A stretch of 64,000 nt of DNA from assembly GCA_029204225.1 (NCBI GenBank), contig CM055092.1, forward strand, positions 61,575,779 through 61,639,778. The letters are read 5' to 3'. The DNA is from Diphasiastrum complanatum (lineage: Eukaryota; Streptophyta; Lycopodiopsida; Lycopodiales; Lycopodiaceae). This document shows, in pieces, positions 25,739-37,400 of this stretch. The position numbers and the translations under genes were made by a program. A model generated the notes under the pieces. That model was not told where the DNA came from, ran no database searches, and saw nothing but the letters and a program-made list of their open reading frames with translations. Every line of letters begins with the position of its first letter. The first letter of the stretch is position 1.

Positions 25739-28700
25739 GTTGCACGGGTTTGCTAGCCCTTGCGATGCTTCTGTGTTTCCTCATGCCAAGGGAATGCTTA
25801 TAACGTTGGTTTGGGCCGTCACGGCGCATAGAAGAAGTTATGAGCGGTGCCCTCTTCTGGTACTTTTTTTGGCTCTATTTGTGAAATTGGCTATATAGGT
25901 GTCCGATTGAGGTGTCGTTAGATGCCACACTGTGTTTCTAAATGCCTACAAGAATGCCAAGAATGTCGATTTATGCCTGCAGTGCACGTAGATCAACCTC
26001 TGAATGTCAAGCTTGCTTTTTGGTGTCTTTTTTAGCCCTAATCTGTGAAATGAGCTATATTTTATCGATGTGTCATAAGATGCTAGACTGTGTTTTTCAA
26101 TGTCCACAAAAGTGTTGGAGCTCTCATCTGGCCCATACGGCACAATTTTAAGGATTTTTGTGTATCATGCCTGCTTTTTCGCATCAATTTAGCCCTAACT
26201 TGTGAGTCTTTGTTGTTTCACATCAATTTAGCCCTAATTTGCAATGTACTGAATCTTTGCATGGCTTGTGTATGTTTTGCAAGGCTTTGAGCGATCACGC
26301 TAGCTGATAGGTCATGTCGACACCATGCCAATTGTTGGCAGGGGCATGTGGGCTGAGGTTGACCTCATACATGGGACATGGGGATGTGGCTACGTCCCAT
26401 GGTTCAGGTGCCCGCAGATGAAGATGCTACCATAACGGTCTAGAGTTCATCGGGTCGCTCACCAGGGTCAGGGCCCATTTGTTACAATTGACCAAGCCAA
26501 ATGGGCGGGGCATGGGTATATCAGTATGCAGCTCCATTATAGATGTCGAGGTAGAGAGGCTATGAGAGACATACGGCCATGACGGGTCAGCCAGCCAACC
26601 ATTGAGACTAGCACAGAGTTTTTTCCAACAGAGAGGGCAGAGCTCACAGGTCCAAGGTGCAGGGCCTAGCCATGCAAGGGATACATGTGCAGGCCAAGCC
26701 ACAGAGGGGATACAAGTGCAGGGCCTAGTCACAGAGGGATGCTAGCACCACCTACCCATGACAGTCACTCGGTGCCTGTCACACATGCAGGGGCACCTGG
26801 GCCTTCCGCCACTCCATCAGAGCCCTCGCGACCATCAGCATTCTCAATTGTTGGTGTCACACCCCGAGATGCAAGTCCTACCATGGGGGGGGATAGAGAC
26901 ACACCACCTGTCACACCATCAGCAGATCCACCCCAGATGCCCCATCTCATACCACCACAAGGCATGTTAGACCTCGATCAACGACACACACACAGCAGAG
27001 ACATGTCAGGCCGAGGGCACAGCAGACTACATTGGACAGAGGGTGGCAGAGGCAGCAGCACGAGGCTAGCACAAGAGCGGTGGCCCAGTTTTTTTATGAG
27101 GCTGCCATTCCATTCGCCATTGCTGACACGCATGTCTTCAGAGAGGTGATGCGACGGCGGCAATAGTTGATTCCTCATGGGCACCTTCTAGGAGAGAGGT
27201 GATATGCACGCGCCTCCTGCACCAGGAGGAGGAGACCATCCCATGGGAGCTGAGCCCCCATTCAAGCAGCTTGGCAAAGGTAAATAATTTAATCTTTAAT
27301 GTTTTTCATTTCGCAAATTTCTTTCGCATCTGTTGCATCTTCCTAGCATGTCGTTACAGTCTACACATGCTTGATATGAGTGTGTCTGACCTGTGTCTGC
27401 TGACCTGTGTCTGACGGAAGTTGTTTTGCAGTTACGGTTGCTCCATATTGTCCAACGGATGGACTGACATTTGTCACAAATCCGTTGTGAACATCATGGT
27501 CTAATGTCCGCTTGGCACCGTGTTTTTACGAGGGGTGGATGCCACTCTTGGTGGTACCGCCATCACCGCAAAGTTCATCTACAATGCAATGAACTTTGCC
27601 ATCTAGGCAATTGGGGCCGAGCACGTGGTACAAGTTGTCACAAACAACGCTACGAACTGTAGGCAAATGGGAGATCTCCTAATGCACAAGCACTCCTCCA
27701 TTGTGCTGCTAATCCACAACATGTGCACACTCTCGTGGATCCACGAGGTATCCTTTCCATACCTTCTTTCCTATCTATTATGCTAGTTTTGTTGTTGTCA
27801 TTTCCTTGCTTTGCTCAGCCCGTAACAATTTTCCGATGGGTGTTTGTCTTGCAGATTACTGCTCAGGCCATGCGCGTGGTCAGCTTCGTCACCAGCAAGA
27901 ATCAATTGTTGGCCCTATTTCGCAGCTGGATCTCAGGAAGCCGGCACCCACACGATTTGGCTACTACTTCGCGGTGCTCGAGCGTTTGGCGGCTGTGCGA
28001 GACCACTTACGAAGGATGGTGGCCACCGCTGTGTTCCATGAGTTCAAAGCCTGTGGCAAGGATGCAATTCATTTCCAAGCAACTGTATATGGAGATGAGT
28101 TCTGGGCCTCGGAGCTGATTGATGTGCTGAGGCCTGTTTTTTGTGTGCTACGCTAGTGGACTGAGAGGGATGCACTCTCAGTCTCATATACGAGTTCATG
28201 GACCGCATTGGAGAGGCACTGACCAGATCCCGCTTGGATGGGGCCATGTACCATTCTTTTCCCATGTTTGTGCTACGTCCCATTTCATCTTGTAATTTTG
28301 CATGAGAAACGACTAGTGATTGTAATGTGTCTTGTGTTGTTGGGTGTTGCAGAAGGCATGAGCTGATACACATTTGGCAGCAAAGGTGAGACTATTTCCA
28401 AAGGCCCATCCACGAGATAGCCCACATGTTGCACCCCTTGTAGCGCACCACTAGACAAGCGGGGGACTCGGAGCTCCATAGAGGATGGTTGGAGTACACA
28501 TATCGAGTCTATCGAGGGCCAGGTATTACATTACAATTTTCAATTTATCTTCCGAGTGTTTTCATGCTTCATGCCCGTACGATCTTGCTTGTATAGACAT
28601 TGACTCGTGGAATCGTTATTTTGCCATTAGGTGGGGCTGAGCACCTAAGCATCATCGAGGGGGGCTTGTTGAGGTTCGAGAGAGGGATCGGGGTCTTCGG

Positions 28701-31700
28701 CCATGATTGGTGCCAGCGGAGGGAGGACCAGCTCCATCCAGTGCATGGTGGAGTTGTTATGGGCGCTCCACGCCAGAGCTCCATCACTTGGCGAAGGGAG
28801 TGTTGTCGCAGGATTGTTCAGCTTCAACTTGTGAGCGGAACTGAAGCAGCTGATCCATGCACACGAAGAAGAAGAATCGGCTATCGATTGAGCAGTGCAA
28901 ATGGCTGGGTGTCCAGCAATGCACGGATGCTACAACGATACGGCAGAGACGGAGGCTTGCTTGAGGTTTGTTTTCCCCACCCTTGCTTGCCTTGCATATG
29001 CTTCTCGTCATTACTAGTTTAAAGTTTTATGGTACTTTATAGGGTCTGCAATGAAACTTGTATGGTGACTCAATATTTGTCATGGTTGCAAGTGAACCCT
29101 GACTCCTGCATGCTCAACACCACGAATGCCACCATTCCACAAGCACCCCAAATGTAGTTCCATACCGACGAGGAGATTCTTCGAGAGCTACACAGACATA
29201 TGGATGATGAGGCCCGCTCTACACGACGCCAGCGGAGAGCAATTGAGAGGAAGAGACGGGTGAGGGAGGGGGGAGAGGATGAGGAGGATTCACCAGAGGG
29301 GGGGACGGAGTTTCCAGTTGACTATGAGGAGTGGGTGGGTGGATGAGCAGAAGGAGGCTGTGGGGGTAGGTATGGAGGGAGCTGAGGAGATGATACATGG
29401 GATTTTGACATGGAGCAGTTGCTAGTGGACCCTGATGCGGAGACACAGGCGGAGCCATGTTAGGCCTAAGAGGCGCCCTAGAGGTAGAGCGAGAGGGGGC
29501 TTCGTTGTATGTAGACAGGAGCGGGGCATCACAGGAGGCTACAGGCCAAGCATCATCCCAATTCGCAGGGCCTTTGCAGGGTGTGGGACCTAGGACCTTA
29601 GACATGCAGACATGACAGGCTAGGGGGCGGCCTAGAGGTAGCGGCAGGAGTTGGGGGATCAGAGGCAGCCAAGGGGGTGGTAGAGGGAGAGGGAGAGGGG
29701 GAGACCATCACACAAGAGTTGAGCCCTATTCGAGCAACGAGCAAATGACCCAAAGCTCTACAGAGGATGGTTGGAGTACACAAATCGAGTCTATGCAAGG
29801 CCAGGTATTACATTGCAATTTTCATTTCATCTTCAGATTGTTTTTATGGTTCATGCTCGTACGATCTTGCTTGTATAGACACAAACTCGTGGAATCGTTA
29901 TTTTGTAATAAGGTGGGGCTAAGAGCCTTAGCACCATTGAGGCAGACATGTTGAAGTTCGAGAGAGGAATCGGGATCTTCGGGGCGCAACGATGCCAGAG
30001 GAGGGAGGACCAGCTACGTCCAATGACATGGTGGGGTTGTCATGGCTGCTCCACATCCGGGCTCCAGCGCTTGGTAGAGAGAGTGTTGTCGCAGGACTGT
30101 TCAGTTTTTTGCATGTGAGCGGAACTGGAGCAGCTAGTCCATGCAGCACAAAAAGAAGAAGAACGGCTATTGATTGAGCAATGCAGACGGATGGTCTATG
30201 TGTCCAACAATGCACGGATGCTACGATGATACGGGAGAGAGGGAGGCCTGCTGGAGGTTTGTTTGCCCTACCCTTTCTTACTTTACATATGCTTCTCGTC
30301 ATTGCTAGTTTTGTGGTATTTTATAAACTCAGAAACAAAACTTGTATGGTGACTCAATATTTGTCATGGTTGCTGGTGAACCATGACTCCTGCTGCATGC
30401 TCGACATGGACGCTGTCATTCCACAAGCAGCCCAAACGTAGTCCAATGTCAACGAGGAGATCCTTCGAGAGCTGCACAAACAGATGGATGCCGAGGATCA
30501 CTCTGCACAACGCCAGCAAAGAGAAGTTGAGAGGAGGAGATGGGTGAGGGAGGAGAGAGGGGATGAGGAGGATACAATGGAGGGGGGAAGGGAGTTCCCA
30601 ATTGACTATGAGGAGGAATGGGTGGATGAGCAAGAGGATGTGGGGGGGAATATCGAGGGAGCTTAGGGAGATGATCCATGGAATTTTGACATGGAGCAGT
30701 TGCTAGTGGACCACGGTGCAAAGACACATGCAGAGCCATTTTTACCTCCAGTTAGGCCCAGGGGGCGCCCCAAAGGCAGAGCGAGAGGGAGCTTGGGTTT
30801 GTTGTATGTAGACAGGAGCGGGGCATCACAGGCAGCTGCAGGCCAGGCATCATCCCAATTCATAGGGCCTTCGCAGGGTGTGGGACCTGGGACCTCAGAC
30901 ACACAGACACGACGGGCTGGGTGGTGGCCTAGAGGTAGCGGCAGGAGTGGGGGGATTGGAGGTAGCCAGGGGGTTGGCAGAGGGAGAGGGACATGAGAGA
31001 GCCAGGTTGGGGTGAGGGGCAGAGGCAAGAGGAGCGGCAATAACAGACGCAAAGTTATCACCACCATCAACATTAGCCTCGTCATCAGACAGAGAGTCCC
31101 TATTTCATTCTAGCACAAAGTCAGATGACTCTAACTACCAGTCAAAGGAGACAGTGTCTAGATGATTTTGTATCATATTATTGTTGTCATTTCATTGTAC
31201 TAGACCAGTTCGTTGCCTTGCGACACGAGATTGTATATATTCATATTTTTGCACTTGTGTCTTATCTTTTCAATATGGTTGAGTATGGTTTCAGCCATGA
31301 TTCTGTATGGTTCAGTAAGATTCAATATGGATCAGTATGATTCATTGTGGTTCTTTGTGATTTAAATTCAGTTTGTTGTGATCTCAAATGGATAGAGAGA
31401 GAGAGAGAGAGAGATTAAGGTCTAATATTGGTTTGATATGTTGGGCTTTGGTTCAATATGGTTTGTTATGTATTTGGGATGGATGTAGAGAGAGAGAGGG
31501 ATGGAGAGTGACAGAGAGGGGACATGTCTTATCTTTCCAGTATGGTTGAGTATAGTTTCAACCATGTTTCAGTATAGTTCAGTACGATTCAGTATGGTTC
31601 AATATGGTCCAATATGATTCATTGTGGCTCGTTGTGATTTCAGTTCGGTTTGTTGCGATCTCAAATGGAGAGAGAGAGAAAGAGAGAGAGAAGGGGGGGG

Positions 31701-31827
31701 GGATTGAGAGTGACAAAGAGGGGACGTGTGTCTTATCTTTTCAATATGGTTTCAGCCATGATTCAGGATGGTTCAGTATGATTCGATATCGTTCCTTGTG
31801 ATTTTAGTTGAGTTTGTTGTGATCTCG

Positions 31828-31896
<69 letters not shown>

Positions 31897-32021
31897 GACA
31901 TGTGTCTTATCTTTTCAGTATGGTTTCAGCCATGATTCAATACGGTTCAGTACGATTCAATATGGTTCAGTATGATTCAATATTGTTCCTTGTGGTTTTA
32001 GTTCGGTTTGTTGTGATCTTG

Positions 32022-32080
<59 letters not shown>

Positions 32081-32596
32081 AGAAGAAGAAGAAGAAGAAG
32101 AAGAAGAAGCAAGCTTTATTAATGTCTTTTGATGCCAAAAAGCATATAAGACAGAGTAGTACATCTCAAGTGTGTAGTAATCCGGGAGCATAGTAACTCC
32201 ACAAAACAGCTAAAGAAATATAATCTGAAATAGAAATGCAAGCTGAAGTACATATTGTCTATCACTAAAAAAAATAACTACAACAGACAGAAGTAAATCC
32301 AAGAAAGAGCACTGTATGTGATATCAGCTAAGACCACTAAAGAAGTCTGTAATACGAGCCCCCGAAGATGATACTGCAGTAGAGGATGGGCGCCGATATC
32401 GTCTGTGACGTCTCTGTGGGTGCTGACTTTGTGCAGTATGGGACCTCTGAGGGCAAACTCTCCTAGTAATCGGAAGTGCTCGGACCATGGTAATACCTGA
32501 GGTCAAATCTGACTTGACACTCAACTGCCCCTGCCAAGTATGCTGGATATAAGCCTGATAAATGAAACGTCTAATGTACACGAGTGTCTGTTGGGA

Positions 32597-32674
<78 letters not shown>

Positions 32675-32794
32675 TGACAGAGAGGGGACAGGTGTCTTAT
32701 CTCTTCAATATGGTTTCAGCCATAGTTCAGTATGGTTCAATATGATTCAGTATGGTTCCTTATGGTTTCAGTTCAATTTGTTGTGATATGAGAT

Positions 32795-32827
<33 letters not shown>

Positions 32828-34455
32828 AGAGTCCATTTCACTAATATCAATATTCCCATATCCTGATAATCTCATTGTAGACCTTTATCAGTGAATCAGC
32901 TAATTAGCACACTATGAACCAGTGATTTAGTGATTCAACTAGATATCCACAGCTTTGACATTTTACCAAAAGGCCTCCACATAACACTCTCATGACAATG
33001 TGATGAGCACGGACCCTAAACCCTAAGTTAGTGAATCAGAGAATCAATTCGTCAGGACTCAACGAATATCTACATATTATCAGGGATCTGTAGGCTCCTA
33101 TAGTACATAAAAAAATTTACAAAAACCTTCCAGCAATTTCACTGGCAACTTTTAATATAATTTCACTAGCTTCCCATTTTTCTAAGCACTGTATCACTCA
33201 TAAAAGGGTTAATATGTCTTTAATAAGAAATCAACAAGAATTTCATCATATCTGTTTTTGGAAGAAAAAAAATGTCGATTGCATTCCTATACTTTATCGG
33301 CTTTCTCCATACATTGAAACTAGTCTACAATCCATAAAACACTTTGGACTTAATTCTAGGGTTCTACAGTCCCTATACTTTTGACACATTTCCAATGCAC
33401 AGTATCTAGACAAAAAATAGTGTTCTGATACGTTCCAGAACAATTCCGAAGCACTGATTGCAATTAACATACTATAGATGCAAGGGGATACGTTGCATCT
33501 ACATTTCAAAACAATCTTCTGAAACATTATTTTTTTAAAAACTACAGAATTCATTTTGAAGCATTGAAATCAAATTTTCTGAACACCGACCCATCCATGC
33601 ACGTTATAAATTAAATTAAAAATATCAATGCGAAGTAATTTATAAAAAACAAAATGTAGGGTTTCTCGAAACATGCATGCTTTTTTTTAATTCTTTTTAT
33701 TTCATTTGAGTTTTTCATGTTTTTATTATAGTTTAGAGTATGTAGGTCTTTTTGAACTTAAAAGCGATTTTTCTAAGAAAAAATCATTGAAATGTTGATA
33801 ATTTTTTTCAAAAGTAATGCTAAGGATCATAATCAATAGTTGTTGAATGACTTGCAAAAGATCCTATCTACACTAGGCAAAAGAGCGACACTAGTTAAAA
33901 CCATTCCTCTAAAAGTCTCAAGGAAAGGCAAAAGAAAATTTAAGGAAGAGTTTTAAGCAAAAAGTTGTGTTCCAAAAACCCCTCACCCTAACGTCCGGAC
34001 GCTGGATGCGTCCTCCAGCCAAAAAAAAAAATTTAAAAAAAGGACGTGTCCGACCTCGCATCTGGGGGTCGGACGCGGGCATTTCGGCCCGGACCCTCAT
34101 GTCTGGTCTATTCACATCTTGTTTATTGAGATTTATCATTCATGCTCTTGTGCTTAGCTTCTAATTATAAAGTGATCAACAGTTTTGATGGTTGTGATTC
34201 CTTCTAGCTTTTCCTTTTGATATAAAATCCAAATTTGAAAATTAAATGCAGCCAACAAATGCCTTGCTAAACCTGTTTTGCTATCTGCAAAACAACTTCA
34301 ATCCATAGACGCACTGCGTTTCTGAAACGCGGTTCAGAACCGCGTTTCTGAAAACAAAAATGCTGGATCATGCTGAACAAAAACCATGTTGAATCTTCTG
34401 AACCATACTGCATCGTCCTGAACCGTACTGGAACATTTTTCAACCATATGGAATC

Positions 34456-34499
<44 letters not shown>

Positions 34500-37400
34500 G
34501 AACAGTACTGAATCATTACATTGTTGTGAATAGGATCATCATAATATATAATATCGGGCCACACGGCACCAAAATGGGGTACAATGATGTTCCATGAACG
34601 TAATGAAAACTACACAACTAAAACTCGTCAGAGTCATGGTAGGAATCATCATCTGAATTTGTACCTGGGGTCTGTAGACGAATCGGAACTGGAGGGAGCC
34701 ATATGCCGTGGTGTGGCCCCGGCTCTGCTACGTGCTCTCGCTCTAGATCCCCTCCCCTGCCTCTGCCTCTCCCCTCCTCTGGCCCCCCTCTGCCTGCCCC
34801 CACCCCTATGTCTACCCCTGCCGCCTGTGTGTCAGGTGAATGTGATCCTACGCCCTGGGATGCCCTACCCACTGTGATGATGCCTGGTTGACGGCTGCCT
34901 GTGATGCTCCACTCCTGTCTACAAAAAGCGAACTACCAGAACCTCTAGGTCTCCAGGGCCCACCAGCAGGTCAGCCAGGTCATCCCCCTGTGCCTCCGTC
35001 CCCATCTCCTCATCCTCCTCTGTATCCCCCTCAACCCACTCCTCCTCCTCCTGATAGTCAGCCCCGAGCTCCTCTCCACCCTCCAAGCCCTCATCATCCC
35101 CCTCCTCAGCCCTATCCCTCTGCCTGTTTGCCCTCCTCGAACGCCGTAAAGCTCGTGCATCAGCCTGTGCCTGTCTATAGAACTCTCTATAGATCTCATC
35201 ATCCATGTCCTCCTGCGTGGGTGGTGCCCGAGGAGCAGCAACTGCCGAATCCACCAAGCAAGTGTCAGGCTTCACTTGCAACCAAAAACAATACATTGTT
35301 GTCAGGCAGGTATTTTGCAATTCATTGCATAATTCGAAAGCAATTCAATTCGTCAAAGCATAGCAAGAAACAGGGGGTAATGATGTGACTCACCTCGAGC
35401 ATCTGGCCCCCTCCTTGTGTGCGCCTCAGCATACGGCCGTTGGTGTTCACAAACACCAACCGCCTACAATGCTCGATGGATAACCTGTTCCTCTTCTGCG
35501 TGTGATACAAGGCCCAGGTGCCCCAATTCCGCTCACAAGCTCCTGCTGAGCAGTCCTGTGCAAGGACTCTCGGCCAGTCGTCGCAGGTCACATGTGCTGC
35601 GCCCGTGGTAGCCCCACCAGTGACCATGTAACGGGTCTCAGCTGATCCTCCCTCCGCCGACTCTGCTCTCCATCGAAAGGAAACTGGTAGCGCTCAAAGA
35701 TGAGCAGCTAGCGTGCAATGTTAGCAAGCATCGGACCTGTTGGCAGAAGAAAAAACCCAGGCACGTGTAAGTCCCCTTGAATTCACACACTAGCAATGAG
35801 CACACTACAGTAACTACTGTAGTATTTAGGCTACCAAGCAATTTATCACACGTACTTGGTCCAGGCCATACGCGCTTAGATATTCTAAATCAGGTAAAGC
35901 TCAATGCTAAAGAGTCCAAGTGTGAGTTTTCAGACATAACTCAAATACCTTGGACATATCATTTCCGATCATGGTCTTGAGATCAACTATGATAAGGTCC
36001 ATAAGGTTTGTGATTGGCCTATCCCGAAAACCATTAGGGAAGTAAAAGGCTTCACAAGATTTTTTCATAAGTTTATTAAAGATTATGCCTTAATTGCATT
36101 ACCTTTAACTAACTTTCTTAAGGGAGTGGAAAAAGCCAAAAGAAAAACCAAAAAAGGTAATAAAAAAGCTGGAAGGCGAAGTAAGATCAGTCCACTAGTT
36201 GAGTGGACCGATGAGTTGAATCAAAGCTTTGAGGCTTTGAAAATGTTAGTGTCTATAGCCCCTAGTGTACTCCACCCATCCCCGGTGCAGCTCCTGATCG
36301 TCCCAATCCCGAGTCTCGCGCCACAAGGGGTGCAATATGTGGGCTATGGCGTGGATGGGTCGATGGAAGTAGTCCCATCTGGCCTCCCAGATATGCAAGA
36401 TCTCGCGCCTCCTGCAGCAGACAAATTACAACAATCAGGTAACCATAGCATAAAAGAAACGTATCAGACTTGAGTGAGAAACAACAAACTAGACACTGAA
36501 GAGTCATACTTGTGCTCGTCCAAGCCTAACGTCAGAATCCCCTCGCCGATGCGGTCCATGAACTCGTAAATGAGACGGAGAGTGCACCCCTCACGATCTA
36601 CCAGGCGCAGCACTCTGAAAATGGGTAGAAGGACTGCAGTAATCTCCTCAGCACGTGTCCAAAACTCATCACCGAACACAGTGGACCGGAAAAACGCCGC
36701 ATGTGGGACGTCCATGAACTCTCGAAAGGCCTCGCTGGAAACCATCCGCCGCAGTGCGTCCTTCACCTTTGTCAATCGCTCTAGCACCAAGAAGTAAAAC
36801 GCAAAGCATGTGGGCGTTGGCTTCTTCAGGTTTAGGTGCGAGAAGGTGCGGAATAGGGCCAGCACACGCCCCTTCCAAGTTCCTGGTAACAAAAGTGACC
36901 AAGCGCATGGCCGTAGAAGTGATCTGCAGCACAGACATCCAGTAAAAAGTTTAGACAGTAGTTGAGATGTGTTTAGCAGCATGGAGCAGGCGTCAATCAA
37001 GATAGCATAGCAAATGGAGAAACCAATACCTCTCTGATCCATGGAAGTGCACACAGGTCATGGATGAGCAACTCTATGCAATGTGCAGCACAGGGTGTCC
37101 ACACAATGCTGGGGTGCTCCCTCATCATAATCTCTCCCATCTACTTGCAGTTCGAAGCATTGTCCGTGACAACCTGAACCACATGCTCCACCCCAATGTC
37201 AACAATAACATCTCTAATAACCTCCCATATGAAATCGGCTGTGATGGCGTCACCACCTCGAGTGGCATCCACGCCACGTAGTAATCTTGTGCCAAGCGGC
37301 CAAGAAACCAAGACATTGATGACGGATCACCGACGAATGTCAGTCCATCCATCACTCAACATCGTGCATCCATACCTGCCACAAAACACCCATTAGCCAC

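Larger units (their letters stand above)
26685..31126 (+). pseudogene. hAT B transposase pseudogene with duplicated 3' half
   Basis: After a Pro/Ser-rich linker (26690-27060) come FFYEAAIPFAIADTHVFREV (about 27090-27150) and, after non-coding sequence, YGCSILSNGWTDI and GTVFLRGVDAT (about 27430-27560), VVTNNATNCRQMG and LCTLSWIHE-like sequence. A likely intron is 27748-27854 (GTATCC to TTGCAG). Then ITAQAMRVVSFVTS, QLDLRKPAPTRFGYYFAVLERL and FWASELIDVLRPVF follow, and the LHRGWLEYT exon. The dimerisation domain region reads TCERN then HTKKKNRLSIEQC. Stops occur throughout. The tail is Arg/Gly-rich with AT-hook-like cores and ends near DDSNYQSKETVSR. An N-terminal BED finger was not clearly found. 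Confidence 0.85.
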
